DNA of 45,461 nucleotides from Anaerolineales bacterium HSG25 (GCA_030377865.1 JAUCGA010000039.1:1-45461), one strand, 5' to 3'; counted from the stretch's first letter, positions 1 through 9,090 are shown. Notes: a model not told the origin generated them from the sequence alone. Program-made: numbers and translations.

Positions 1-127
1 GTTTCGAGTAATGCTTCAATTTCGGATAAGGTTAAGTTAATTGGTGTATCAGCGGAGTTGGCCTTTTCGTTAGCAGGCTGTTTTTCTGACGACGTTGATA
101 TATTATCTTCTGAATCCTCCGAGTCAT
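1..127. repeat. Exact 127-bp inverted copy of 11984-12110 (probable assembly overlap)
   Basis: Bases 1-127 are, base for base, the reverse complement of 11984-12110 inside the HEAT/cNMP carrier gene. The identity ends at 127, where the two flanks diverge. A perfect repeat of exactly 127 bases at a contig edge matches a common maximum k-mer of de Bruijn assemblers, so this is most simply a graph-junction overlap and not a biological duplication. A real short inverted duplication is possible but less likely. Sequence to the left of base 128 should not be trusted as the true continuation of the first gene. Confidence 0.9.
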
Positions 128-1066
128 GGTCGGAGTAGGGCTGACAACCTGACCGTTAGCCGAGCCAAGTGTGACTGACCCGGCGATAAAATCGGCCAGG
201 TCGTTATCGGTGTCTGTGCCGTTGGGAAAACGGAAAATCGCCTCGTCGTTGGCGCTGGTGGCGTTCCCTCCGTTTGACGAGCCATCTGGCGCGCCGTTTT
301 GACCGAGGCTGACCGCGTCAATCAGTTGACCAGTTTCGTCTCGTAACTGAATCAGCGCGATGTTGTTGATGGCCTTCGAACTCACCACATTGCCCAACAC
401 CAGATAATCCCCCTGCTGAGTGTTGCTCAACTGCCCCGCGCCGACATAGCGACTCGTTTGAAAGGCTTGTCCTGCCTGTAACCCTCCAACCACATCAGAG
501 CCATCAAGCAGTTCAATCGTCCAGCCGGTCAAGTCTAACCCATCGGCTCGGATGAACAGTTCAACAAACTCATCCACCCCCTGCGAAACCGTGCCGGAGC
601 CGATGATGCCATTAAAGTCATGGCTACTCCAATCCTGTTGCGGGTCGGTCACAATTTCGTTAAGCAATACCGCTCCAGACGCGGCCAAGCCAGAAAGCGG
701 CGGCGTGGTGCTGGTCGCGGAGACGGTAGCTGACACCGCTATTGTTGGGGTGAGTCGAGGCGCGGTGTCATCCAACGAATCGAGAATTTTTTGAGAGGGC
801 GTGAGCGTTTGCGTGGCTGTTATTGATTGAGGTAAGTACGTGAGCATGTATTCCGCTCGCCATCTTCCCGCAAGTTCAGAACTTGCGGAAAGATTAATCT
901 GCAAAATTTTTGCTTGGGTACTTATAACGAACATGGGGCTGATAGAGTCAACGAGAAACCGTTGTGATGCGGTAGACAACTGAGGTGAGGTTAAAAATAT
1001 AAGCCCAAAGGCTGTGCAAAGGTAAAAAAAGACCAATCGGTTGAACGAGGTTAAACGGGGGAACAT
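32..1066 (-). CDS. Secreted/anchored lamin-tail-domain (LTD) protein, 3' end unreliable
   Basis: The 344-residue frame begins with a hydrophobic segment (about residues 9-30), so the product is probably exported or membrane anchored. A Thr/Ser/Pro-rich linker follows (about 80-125), then a lamin-tail-type domain (about 130-305; motifs LLNEIVTDP, DEFVELFI and DLTGWTIELLDG). LTD domains are found in extracellular bacterial proteins, often beside nucleases or adhesion modules. The specific role here is unknown. Residues from Met314 onward come from the 127-bp segment copied from another gene, so the real C-terminus is missing and the protein may be much longer. Residues 57-68 are encoded by a palindromic repeat (862-894) that reads through in frame. 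No strong ribosome-binding site precedes the ATG. Confidence 0.7.
   Translation of the reverse strand: MFPRLTSFNRLVFFYLCTAFGLIFLTSPQLSTASQRFLVDSISPMFVISTQAKILQINLSASSELAGRWRAEYMLTYLPQSITATQTLTPSQKILDSLDDTAPRLTPTIAVSATVSATSTTPPLSGLAASGAVLLNEIVTDPQQDWSSHDFNGIIGSGTVSQGVDEFVELFIRADGLDLTGWTIELLDGSDVVGGLQAGQAFQTSRYVGAGQLSNTQQGDYLVLGNVVSSKAINNIALIQLRDETGQLIDAVSLGQNGAPDGSSNGGNATSANDEAIFRFPNGTDTDNDLADFIAGSVTLGSANGQVVSPTPTMTRRIQKIIYQRRQKNSLLTKRPTPLIHQLT
862..894. repeat. ATCTnCCCGCAAG-type palindrome inside the LTD gene
   Basis: A near-perfect 16-bp stem with a 1-base centre (one mismatch) lies inside the LTD coding sequence. It shares its core (CCGCAAGTT/AACTTGCGG) with intergenic palindromes at 16624-16656, 37735-37767 and 37818-37850. 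It adds codons without breaking the frame. Confidence 0.8.
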
Positions 1067-1171
1067 AAGCGCCTGCCAAGTAAAAGTTTATCATAAAGCT
1101 GATAAAGTATAACTTAATAGCTCAAAGGCGCGCAAATTATCTGAATTAGAATTTTCGATCATTGATGTCAA

Positions 1172-3070
1172 TCACTCCGCCACCTGATTCTGCTCAATAA
1201 CGCAGACCATGTAAAAATCGTTCTCGATGGCAGGATTGGGGCATTGACTTCGTACAAGACGTAGCAAATCAGCACGACGTACCGGATCCATCCACGGGGA
1301 GATGAGTGACGGGCCAATGAGAGCCACATCTTGCGGGTGAGCCGAGGTCAAATCACGCCGTTTGATAGGGTACTGGAGCCGTCCGGTTTGAGCCGGAAGT
1401 TCGGCGTTTTTATGACCCGAAGGAAAATAGACCTTGGCCTCGGCGGGCATTTGTTTGATATAGTTGACCACCGCCTCTTGCTCGGCGCGAGGAATGATGA
1501 CCCACGGCAGACTGGCATGGTACTTGTTGGTAATCTGCTTCTGTTGCCAATAAGGTACAATCTCGTCAGGCAGATAAAAACCCCATACATAAGGCTGACT
1601 AATAAAGCCCCACACCACAAACAGCAACATCAGCCGAGCACTAACATGTAACATCGAATGGGACAGAATACGTACAAAATAACGCCCATCTGATTCCCCT
1701 TCATTTTTGGGGACAGTGGTACGAGTCGGCCAGTTACCTTGCTTGAGAAAACTAATCAAAATGATGCTCGACAGCAGTATAGCTAAAACTAGGCCAAACC
1801 AAAAATGACGCGGCCAACCCGTTTTGGCTAAACTAACAAACCACACGGTATTGGCTAACCAGCCGAGCCACATCGGAGCGAGTAAGTTTTGCAAATAGGG
1901 GGTGTCTCGCCGTAAATAGATGAGCGCCAAGCTACCACACAAAATCATCATGAAGATGAACATGGTCGCCCAGCGGTCAGGGTGCGCCACCTCAGCCAAA
2001 AGATAAAACTTATCCCACATAAACTCTGGGCCAGCATGAATTTGGAGACCGACTCCACTGCCATCGTCCAGAACAAATTTGACCCGTTGCCAAAAGTTTT
2101 GCTGATATAGCTCAAAACTGGTTAAACTGGTTAACACGACCAGATGCACCAACTCCCACAGAATCACCAGCAGAGCAGTACCAGTTCCTAAGGCGACCAG
2201 TTGCCTAAAGTCGATGCGACGACTCAGCCATAATAGTCCACTCCAAACGATAATTCCACTAACCGACCACAGGGCTATCAATTTGGCGTTTAGAGCCAAG
2301 CTGATAACTAGTCCGGCCAAAAAAAAGGGGAGCAGGGGCGACTGTTTGAGGCGTGTCCAGAGGGAGGCTGTTAAGTTAGCGGAGTCTCGCCCTTCCTCAA
2401 TCCCCCTGCTAGGGGGAGGGGCTACCTCCCCCCTAGCAGGGGGGATTGAGGGGGGTAGAGTGCCACTCAAACTCGAAACTTCATCCTTGCTTGAGACGCG
2501 ATTCGCCTGTTCAACCGCCCAAGCAAAGGTCAGATAGGCCCACAAGATGTAGGTCATGGCCGGTACTTCGCCCATCGCTTCGTAGCCCAAAAAAATAGAG
2601 ATGTGCGGATAAAAGAACAGATATAAATGAAACAGTACGATAGCGAACAGGCCAGCTAGTCGATACAGTATCAGACAGGCTAAGGCCAAAAAGAGGGTGT
2701 AGAAAATCAACGGGCCAGCTTTTAAGCCCCAAAAGCTAGAGCCAAACAGCTTAATGACGAATGCATCGGGAATGATGCTGGCTGGGCCAATACCGTTGCC
2801 CGTAAAAAACCAGATTCGCCCGTCGTCGGCTTGGATGTCAAACTTATCATCAACATTCATCGCCCCCTCGACGGTTGGGTCGGCAATGGTGCTGACCATG
2901 GTGGTATACGTGCCCTGCTCGGCTAACGAACGGGAGATGGTCAGCATCCAGCCGCCGTCATGTTCCACACCGCCGTATACCGCGGCAAAATTGGTCACTC
3001 GAACCAATTGATAGCCAATCAGAATAATGGTGATGGCGAGGGTAAGGTATTGATATTGTTGTTTGTTCAT
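1172..3070 (-). CDS. Polytopic membrane glycosyltransferase, GT39/ArnT-like
   Basis: 632-residue protein with about ten or more predicted membrane segments. The N-terminus has one segment and then an acidic loop motif EHDGGW (residues 36-41). That is the position where GT39/ArnT/PMT-type GT-C glycosyltransferases carry the catalytic acidic residue in the first extracytoplasmic loop. Such enzymes move a sugar from a polyprenyl-phosphate carrier to lipid or protein outside the membrane; donor and acceptor cannot be read from the sequence. Residues about 202-229 (LPPSIPPARGEVAPPPSRG and onward) are encoded by an inserted GC-rich palindromic repeat, located in a loop between membrane segments, so the frame survived. 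No clear Shine-Dalgarno sequence precedes the ATG. The gene is oriented with the LTD gene but separated from it by about 105 bp. Confidence 0.75.
   Translation of the reverse strand: MNKQQYQYLTLAITIILIGYQLVRVTNFAAVYGGVEHDGGWMLTISRSLAEQGTYTTMVSTIADPTVEGAMNVDDKFDIQADDGRIWFFTGNGIGPASIIPDAFVIKLFGSSFWGLKAGPLIFYTLFLALACLILYRLAGLFAIVLFHLYLFFYPHISIFLGYEAMGEVPAMTYILWAYLTFAWAVEQANRVSSKDEVSSLSGTLPPSIPPARGEVAPPPSRGIEEGRDSANLTASLWTRLKQSPLLPFFLAGLVISLALNAKLIALWSVSGIIVWSGLLWLSRRIDFRQLVALGTGTALLVILWELVHLVVLTSLTSFELYQQNFWQRVKFVLDDGSGVGLQIHAGPEFMWDKFYLLAEVAHPDRWATMFIFMMILCGSLALIYLRRDTPYLQNLLAPMWLGWLANTVWFVSLAKTGWPRHFWFGLVLAILLSSIILISFLKQGNWPTRTTVPKNEGESDGRYFVRILSHSMLHVSARLMLLFVVWGFISQPYVWGFYLPDEIVPYWQQKQITNKYHASLPWVIIPRAEQEAVVNYIKQMPAEAKVYFPSGHKNAELPAQTGRLQYPIKRRDLTSAHPQDVALIGPSLISPWMDPVRRADLLRLVRSQCPNPAIENDFYMVCVIEQNQVAE
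2382..2464. repeat. GC-rich palindromic repeat inserted in frame in the glycosyltransferase gene
   Basis: An 83-bp imperfect palindrome with two CCCCCTGCTAGGGGG-type stems. The same core occurs at 12747-12833 and, inverted, within 41896-42054. Here it lacks the GGCAGTTCC-type outer ends present at those two sites, so the core can occur without them. Its translation resembles the translation of the 12747-12833 copy (TLPP... to ...EGGRDSA), so the same reading frame is open in both. Confidence 0.88.
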
Positions 3071-3090
3071 AAAATTTCACGCAGAAGTTT

Positions 3091-3396
3091 ATCATTTCAA
3101 CATGACTAAAACAATATCTGACAGGATTAACAGGATTGACAGGATTACAAGCAAAAAAATCCTGTTAATCTTGTTAATCCTGTCAAAAAATGCTTTTGAT
3201 TTTGTCAGCATGTCAGGTCATGAATGAATCGACAAACTTTTGTATCATTTCAACATGACTAAAACAATATCTGACAGGATTAACAGGATTGACAGGATTA
3301 CAAGCAAAAAAATCCTGTTAATCCTGTTAATCCTGTCAAAAAATGCTTTTGATTTTATCAATATATCAGGTCATGAATGAAACGACAAACTCTTGT
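3091..3396. repeat. Two tandem 153-bp units holding a GACAGGATTAACAGGATT hairpin
   Basis: This fills the 339-bp gap between the glycosyltransferase and the sugar kinase. Unit 1 starts at 3091 and unit 2 at 3244 (period 153), with only a few differences. Each unit contains a long hairpin of GACAGGATT/AATCCTGTC repeats, about 27-nt arms around a short A-rich loop. The same hairpin type recurs at 16733-16786 and 38244-38300 inside TIR elements. No gene is visible in the gap. Confidence 0.9.
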
Positions 3397-3409
3397 CTCA
3401 CGGTATATC

Positions 3410-4246
3410 TTATCCAACTAACAACCGCGCTGGGCCAATCCCGCTCACGGTTTGAGCGGCCATAACCACTGCTTGTTGTGCAGAAGAGACAGGGTCTAAT
3501 CCTTGATATAAACCAGCTAGTGTCACACCACAAAAGGTATCTCCGGCTCCGGTGGGATCAATCTCGGTGGTAGCTATGGCTGGTATGTGGGTTGTTTGTT
3601 CATGGGTAACAACAAGCGCCCCTTGTTCGCCTAAAGTTACAAACAAGAGCGCTTCCGGTCGCGTAGTTGCTTGGTCAACTGAGCCAAAAAAGCCGGTAGC
3701 CTCGTTGTTGTTCATAAAAAAGATGTCGGCTAACTCAAACAGTTGAGCTACTCGTTCCCGATTTTCATGGACTAAACGTCCATAAGTACCCACCGATAAA
3801 AATGGGATTTCATCGTCCGAATTATCCAAAAGAGCCAATAGAAAGTCAAGCTGACGCTCGGCGGTGCTTAAGGCCGCAAGGTGTATAATGGAAGATTCAG
3901 TGACCATTGAGGGAATATTCAACGGTAAAAACTCTGATTCAGCCCCCCAAGACGCGGTGAGTAACTCGGCCTTGCCGCCGCCGTAGTGGGCAATCTCTAA
4001 CCGCGCTACTCCATCAGGAGAGATCAAAGGGCCAAGCCATGTGACTCGCTCGGCAAAGGGTTGTAGTGGCTCTGGCATGGGCGTAGGACGTGGGCCAAAC
4101 AGTCCAACATTAGCCTGCGCTTGATGAGCGGCCAACGCCGTGTATAGCCCTGCTCCGCCAGCCACATGGGCAGTGGTTTGATTGGTGAGATGCAGAGTAT
4201 CGAGTGAGGTAGTTCCAATGACACAAATATCAACTGAATCGAGCAT
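3410..4246 (-). CDS. PfkB-family carbohydrate kinase
   Basis: 278 residues from the ATG at 4246. This start is chosen because AAGGAG lies 7 nt upstream; the longer frame to 4288 has no such site. The PfkB/ribokinase signature DPTGAGDTF near the C-terminus gives the catalytic Asp and anion hole. The N-terminus (DICVIGTTSLDTLHL) and the Gly-rich HVAGGAGLYTALA segment match the substrate-binding part of the fold. The family phosphorylates sugars, nucleosides or related alcohols with ATP in the cytoplasm; the substrate cannot be assigned. It is transcribed divergently from the cyclase gene, with about 118 bp between starts. Confidence 0.85.
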   Translation of the reverse strand: MLDSVDICVIGTTSLDTLHLTNQTTAHVAGGAGLYTALAAHQAQANVGLFGPRPTPMPEPLQPFAERVTWLGPLISPDGVARLEIAHYGGGKAELLTASWGAESEFLPLNIPSMVTESSIIHLAALSTAERQLDFLLALLDNSDDEIPFLSVGTYGRLVHENRERVAQLFELADIFFMNNNEATGFFGSVDQATTRPEALLFVTLGEQGALVVTHEQTTHIPAIATTEIDPTGAGDTFCGVTLAGLYQGLDPVSSAQQAVVMAAQTVSGIGPARLLVG

Positions 4247-4276
4247 GCTTAAACTCCTTTGCTGACTATTTCTACA

Positions 4277-4304
4277 ATAATACTGCACAATAGATAAGAA
4301 GCAA
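4277..4304 (-). promoter_or_regulatory. Possible sigma70-type promoter of the PfkB kinase
   Basis: On the minus strand TTGCTT (4299-4304) lies 16 bp from TATTAT (4277-4282), about 30 bp upstream of the chosen start. The match to consensus is moderate. Confidence 0.4.
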
Positions 4305-4364
4305 TTCCTAGGACAAATGGACGCAAAAAATTTGGGCTAGAGATATTGCATTTAACTTTAATTT

Positions 4365-7300
4365 ATGCTAGTCTATCATACAATGACGAGTCATATACAG
4401 CCAACCAATTGGCCTAATTTACGATTACGATTAGCGCGTTACTTACCCGTAAAGTTATTCAATCGTTTACGGCAGTTACCTGATAATTTAGACGATTTAG
4501 AATCAACAGCGCAAGAAGAAGCCTCTGAGCAATTAGTTCAGGCGGTTAAAGCGTTAAGTCCCTTACATCGCGTCCTTATTCAGTATATGCCCCATTACCT
4601 TCTTGGGGTTAACCCAACCCCAAACCAACCTCATGGAGAGTTGATAGAAGGTAGTTTTATTTTTGCTGATGTCAGCGGGTTTACAGCCCTCACCGAACTT
4701 CTAGCTCGAGCGGGTGATGCCAAAGGTCGTGAGGTCATGAACCGAATCATGAACCAACTGTTCAGTAGCGTTCTTGACCCCATTACGGCCTCTGGTGGAG
4801 ACATGCTGATATTTGTTGGCGACGCGGCATTGGTATTTTTTCCCAAAGAAACGCATAACAACGATCTGCTACAAGCGATACGAGCCGGTCTTCGTATGCA
4901 ACGAGCAATTGAACATTTTCAGGTTTTAGAGACCGAATTTGGGACCTGTAGCCTCAGCATGAGCATTGGTATTGAACAAGGCACTGCTTATGCTGGTGTA
5001 GTTGGCACACAAAACCGCATGGAGCTTTTGATTAGTGGCCCTGCAATCTATCGAGCTATGGGTGCCGAAGGTATTGCTCAATCGGGACAGGTGAGGTTGG
5101 GTGAGCAAGCGTTGACGATAGCAAAAGACCATTTTACGATGGATGATGCGTTTGTGATTGATGATTTAGGTGAAAATCTTGGTGATTATGAAATTACTGC
5201 TCCTACTCGCAAACGAGGCAGTACCGTGTTTTTTGGGACATCTTTTGGCGAGATTCTAGTCACGCTCGAAAACAACTTAAAACGGGTAGAACGTCTAGCT
5301 CCATTTGTTCCCGAAGATATGTTGGCCTTACTGGTTAATACGGATCGAAGACGTAAGTTACAGTCTGAATTCCGTCCCGTTGCCACGCAATTTATCAACA
5401 TTATCGGACTTGAAGAATTAGCGATTAATCAAGGGCCAAAAGTTGCAACCGATGTTTTTCAGGAATATTTCATTCAAGCCAGTCAAATTATTCAACAGCA
5501 CGAAGGTATTATTAGTCAAATAGATGCCTACGAAACAGGCTTTTTTCTCCTAAACACCTTTGGCGTTCCAAAATCTCACGAAGGCACTTCTCGATACGCT
5601 GTTTCGGCGGCGTTACAGTTGGCAAGCATGCTCAATCGGCTTAACCAACAATTTGAGTTAGATCCCCCCCTCCTCCAACGTGGTGGTATTACTTACGGTT
5701 TGACTTTTAATGGTGAAATTGGAGCCAATTATCGCCGAGAATCGGTTATTGCTGGCCCCGCGGTTAATCGAGCCGCTCGCCTAATGAGCAAAGCTAAACC
5801 GGGGCAGATTATTCTTGATTTAAATATTTGGCAACAAACCCAAAATGCTTTTATTGGCGACGAGTTACCAGCAATCGAACTAAAGGGGATTGATCAGCCA
5901 GTAGTCATTGTGAATGTCCGAGAGTTACGGCGTGGTAATCGCTTGCCCATGCTAGAACGTGACCTGCTTGAACGAGATACGGAACAAACAAAACTTAATC
6001 AAGCTCTCACCAACCTAGCCAATAATCAACAGGCAACTGTTTGGGTTGTTTGTGGTGAAACTGGAATCGGCAAAACTGCGCTTATGTCAAAACTCTCTGA
6101 GCAGGCTAAAGCTCAGAAAACCACCGTACTGGTAGGTTGTTGTCAACCGCATACCAAACATACCCCCTTATCGTGTTGGGTTGATTTAGTGAGTGGTTGG
6201 CTTGATTTAGAATCTATCGACTCGATCGAAGCCAAAAAAGTTCAACTACAAAACCAGCTATCGGAGCTTGGCTTACAAAAACTGGCTAGTGACTTAGCCG
6301 ACTTCCTATCTCTACCTTCAGATGGCCTAGAAAGCAACTCAAATCAGGCCGAGGGGTACACATGGCCCACGTTGGTCATTGAGTTACTCATACAGTTAGC
6401 TCGTAAAAACCCCGTTTTGGTGATTGTTGAAGATTCTCATTGGATAGATAACGAATCATTACAGTTACTCCAACTTTTAATCGACGAAATCGCAACATCA
6501 CCTGTTATGCTAGTAATCACGGGGCATAAGCAAGTCATCAATAACTACGCCTCACGTCTCGATTTACAACCTTTATCGGACAAGGCTATTGTAGATATGG
6601 CTCAACGTGCCATTGGTGCGAGCCATATTGATGCAAACTTAGGGGAATGGGTTTGTAAACAAGCTGGTGGTAATCCACTTTATAGCGAAGAGTTGTGTCA
6701 AGCACTAAAACATTCTGATGCCGTAATTGTAGATCGAAGCACAGATGAGATTCGTTGGACAGGATTTATTCCCTCTTTACCTTTAACGCTTCATGAGCTA
6801 TTATTAGCTAAGTTAGATACTTTATCTTTGGTCAACCATAAAGTGCTAAAACGATGTGCGGTTTTAGGAGGTGGATTTAGTGACACAGCCGTACTGAGAC
6901 TATCACAGCCCCAAATAGAGATGGATGGGGTGCATAAAGCATTAAAGCAAGCTACTCAGTTTTCTTTCTTAACCCGCAGGCGAGGTAACGTCTATTATTT
7001 TCACCATCCACTGATGCAAGAGGCGATTTATAGTACGCTCTCGTTTAAGCAACGGCAACAATGGCATAAACGTGTGGCAGACTGGCTATGTGACAATCTT
7101 GGTGATGAGGAACAAAATCTGGAACAAGTTGTGTATCACTATATGCGTAGTAATAACATAAAAATGGCCGCAAAACACGGTGTAATGGCCGGAGATAAAG
7201 CCAGAGAACGGGAAGCATACGCTGGTGCATCAGATTACTATCAGCAAGTTTACAGTTTAGCTAAAGCACCGGACAAATATCGGGTAATGGCGTTAGAAAA

Positions 7301-7937
7301 TCATGCTGATGTGATGGCCTTGCAGGGGAATTATAAACAAGCTGTATTGCTTTATCCACAAGCGACTGATTTAGGTAGTACGACGGCAAATAGTAAAGTT
7401 GCAATTATCTCTGGTGATATTGAGTTGCTTACAAAAACAATATTTACCCCCCAAATGCAATTTTGGGCAGAAGGGTCTAAAGCTTGGGTATTGGCGTTAG
7501 CAGGACAAACTGACACCGCGCTCAATATCGCTCAAACGGCTCTAAACCAAGCTGAGGGCGCAGTGCATACCGCGCTAACGGTCTTAGTACAAAACTTAGA
7601 AATCGGTCGTCCCCTAGAGGCGTATGAGGTTTGGCTACAAAAATTTGTCACCGCTATTTTGCATCTTGGATTATCAACGATTGATCTCCTCGATATGCCC
7701 GTGGAACAATCGACCATCGTCAATAAACTAGCTCGAAAACGTAAAATGACCCTGTCGGACCTTGCTACAGCTATTAGTCAGCCTTCTGCCGATATAGAAC
7801 CTGTTTTAACTGAGTTAGTTGAGAAAGGACATGTTAAATTAGTCAAAATAAATGGCAAAATTTGGTACAAAGCCAGATTTGCCCGTAAAGCAAAGAAAAA
7901 ACTATCGAGCAAGTTGTGGTCAGCCTTAGATTTTTAG
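4365..7937 (+). CDS. Tandem class III cyclase fused to a STAND/AAA ATPase, soluble-adenylyl-cyclase-like
   Basis: 1190 residues. The first cyclase homology domain (about 90-250) has FADVSGFT with metal Asp102 and GGDMLIFVGD with metal Asp153, but lacks the usual Asn/Arg pair. The second domain (about 335-520) lacks the metal aspartates but keeps the transition-state pair in AVNRAARL (Asn468, Arg472). One composite active site is therefore expected, as in human soluble adenylyl cyclase (ADCY10), which has the same C1-C2-ATPase order. A STAND-type ATPase follows, with Walker A GETGIGKT (Lys570) and Walker B VLVIVED (Asp690), then a helical region. The C-terminal 80 residues form a winged-helix-like domain homologous to the protein at 25337-25711. 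The likely product is cAMP or cGMP; the nucleotide and trigger are unknown. ATG 4383 is an alternative start. The MinD-like gene follows after 97 bp. Confidence 0.88.
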   Translation: MLVYHTMTSHIQPTNWPNLRLRLARYLPVKLFNRLRQLPDNLDDLESTAQEEASEQLVQAVKALSPLHRVLIQYMPHYLLGVNPTPNQPHGELIEGSFIFADVSGFTALTELLARAGDAKGREVMNRIMNQLFSSVLDPITASGGDMLIFVGDAALVFFPKETHNNDLLQAIRAGLRMQRAIEHFQVLETEFGTCSLSMSIGIEQGTAYAGVVGTQNRMELLISGPAIYRAMGAEGIAQSGQVRLGEQALTIAKDHFTMDDAFVIDDLGENLGDYEITAPTRKRGSTVFFGTSFGEILVTLENNLKRVERLAPFVPEDMLALLVNTDRRRKLQSEFRPVATQFINIIGLEELAINQGPKVATDVFQEYFIQASQIIQQHEGIISQIDAYETGFFLLNTFGVPKSHEGTSRYAVSAALQLASMLNRLNQQFELDPPLLQRGGITYGLTFNGEIGANYRRESVIAGPAVNRAARLMSKAKPGQIILDLNIWQQTQNAFIGDELPAIELKGIDQPVVIVNVRELRRGNRLPMLERDLLERDTEQTKLNQALTNLANNQQATVWVVCGETGIGKTALMSKLSEQAKAQKTTVLVGCCQPHTKHTPLSCWVDLVSGWLDLESIDSIEAKKVQLQNQLSELGLQKLASDLADFLSLPSDGLESNSNQAEGYTWPTLVIELLIQLARKNPVLVIVEDSHWIDNESLQLLQLLIDEIATSPVMLVITGHKQVINNYASRLDLQPLSDKAIVDMAQRAIGASHIDANLGEWVCKQAGGNPLYSEELCQALKHSDAVIVDRSTDEIRWTGFIPSLPLTLHELLLAKLDTLSLVNHKVLKRCAVLGGGFSDTAVLRLSQPQIEMDGVHKALKQATQFSFLTRRRGNVYYFHHPLMQEAIYSTLSFKQRQQWHKRVADWLCDNLGDEEQNLEQVVYHYMRSNNIKMAAKHGVMAGDKAREREAYAGASDYYQQVYSLAKAPDKYRVMALENHADVMALQGNYKQAVLLYPQATDLGSTTANSKVAIISGDIELLTKTIFTPQMQFWAEGSKAWVLALAGQTDTALNIAQTALNQAEGAVHTALTVLVQNLEIGRPLEAYEVWLQKFVTAILHLGLSTIDLLDMPVEQSTIVNKLARKRKMTLSDLATAISQPSADIEPVLTELVEKGHVKLVKINGKIWYKARFARKAKKKLSSKLWSALDF

Positions 7938-8034
7938 AACAAACCAACGTCCTCAATTTGCTCAAACAAAACGGTTGATGTAATCTTAAAACTTGAAATT
8001 ATGCAAGTAAACTAAACATTTGGAGACGAGACCA

Positions 8035-8796
8035 ATGGACCCAAAAATTATCTCCATTCACTCCTTTCGGGGTGGTACAGGTAAATCAAACACAACGGCC
8101 AATCTTACGGCAATTTTGGCATCTCAAGGATTGCGAATAGGTGTGATTGATACAGATATTCAATCACCAGGTATCCATGTTTTATTTGGCTTAGAACCAG
8201 AAGAGATGGGGCATACCTTAAATGATTATTTGTGGGGCAAATGCGAAATTGCAGATACCGCCCACGAAATGACTGACCGATTAGGTGTATCGGTTAGTGG
8301 GCAGGTCTTTCTTATGCCCTCTAGTATTAAAGCCGGTGAGATCGCTCGTGTTTTACGAGAAGGTTATGATGTCGGTTTATTAAACGACGGTTTTCACGAA
8401 CTGTTAGAAGACCTTGACTTGGATGTACTAATGATTGATACACATCCGGGTATTAACGAAGAAACATTACTTTCGATTGCTATTTCTGACGGATTAGTCA
8501 TTGTAATGCGTCCCGACCAGCAGGATATTCAGGGCACGGCCGTTACAGTTGATGTGGCTCGTAAGTTAAATGTACCAAATATGCAGTTGGTGATTAACAA
8601 AACCCCAGAATCATTTGATTTTAACCAGATTGAAAAAGATATGGAAGCCGCTTATAACTGTAATGTTGCGGCTATTTTACCCCACTCGGACGAAATGATG
8701 ATTTTGGCAGGTAAAGGTATTTTTGCCCTTCACTTTCCAGACCATCCCTTGACCCAAAAGGTCAAAAATGTGGCTAAAGTGTTAATGGCATCCTAA
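8035..8796 (+). CDS. MinD/ParA-like P-loop ATPase (copy 1)
   Basis: 253 residues from the ATG at 8035, preceded by GGAG 9 nt upstream; the TTG at 8020 is less likely. The N-terminal loop HSFRGGTGKS (Arg12, Lys17) is the deviant Walker A of the SIMIBI class, except that the signature Lys of KGGxGKT is Arg. Walker A' VIDTDIQSPG and the later VLMIDTHPG (Walker B) are present. Relatives use ATP-dependent dimerisation to position proteins, plasmids or membranes. The conserved HSFRGGTGKS start marks a subfamily different from true MinD or ParA. No membrane-targeting amphipathic tail is obvious. It lies between the cyclase and the carrier gene on the same strand and has a diverged paralogue at 25761-26510. 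Confidence 0.85.
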   Translation: MDPKIISIHSFRGGTGKSNTTANLTAILASQGLRIGVIDTDIQSPGIHVLFGLEPEEMGHTLNDYLWGKCEIADTAHEMTDRLGVSVSGQVFLMPSSIKAGEIARVLREGYDVGLLNDGFHELLEDLDLDVLMIDTHPGINEETLLSIAISDGLVIVMRPDQQDIQGTAVTVDVARKLNVPNMQLVINKTPESFDFNQIEKDMEAAYNCNVAAILPHSDEMMILAGKGIFALHFPDHPLTQKVKNVAKVLMAS

Positions 8797-8843
8797 CAAC
8801 AATTTATGGGTCTTGCTCATAATCTATAGTCGTCTTGTAAAAG

Positions 8844-8900
8844 GGGTTGGAGGCTAATAACGGTCTAATTAGGTCTGTTTCTCCAACCCTTGTTTTGTTT
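8844..8900 (+). terminator. Probable intrinsic terminator after MinD-like copy 1
   Basis: GGGTTGGAG (8844-8852) pairs with CTCCAACCC (8881-8889) around a 28-nt loop, followed by a T-rich run TTGTTTTGTTTT. The long loop makes it a moderate-quality terminator. Confidence 0.55.
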
Positions 8901-8937
8901 TAGGCAGATGGGAATAATAAAATATCCCAATTGAAAA

Positions 8938-9014
8938 ATAGGGATTGAGAGTGGTTCAATCTTAGAGATTGAACCACTCTGGAGCGCACAACTTATTTAG
9001 AACTCATTCCTATT
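8938..9014. repeat. Palindromic repeat, inverted relative of 38057-38120
   Basis: AGAGTGGTTCAATCT and AGATTGAACCACTCT form a hairpin (about 8950-8980), followed by AACTTATTTAGAACTCATT. The same pair of motifs occurs in inverted orientation at 38057-38120. It lies just upstream of the carrier gene. Confidence 0.75.
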
Positions 9015-9090
9015 TTGTGGAATAGATATTTTCCCCCATGTACCTTATCTACACTTTTGTCGTCCCCACCCGTTTATAAACATACCACCT

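Noticed and set aside
1331..1651. 106-aa plus-strand frame within the glycosyltransferase gene
   Set aside because: A shadow frame antisense to a convincing membrane-protein gene; no ribosome site or family signal.
3091..3396. CRISPR-like array
   Set aside because: Two long near-identical tandem units with internal hairpins; no short repeats separated by unique spacers and no cas genes.
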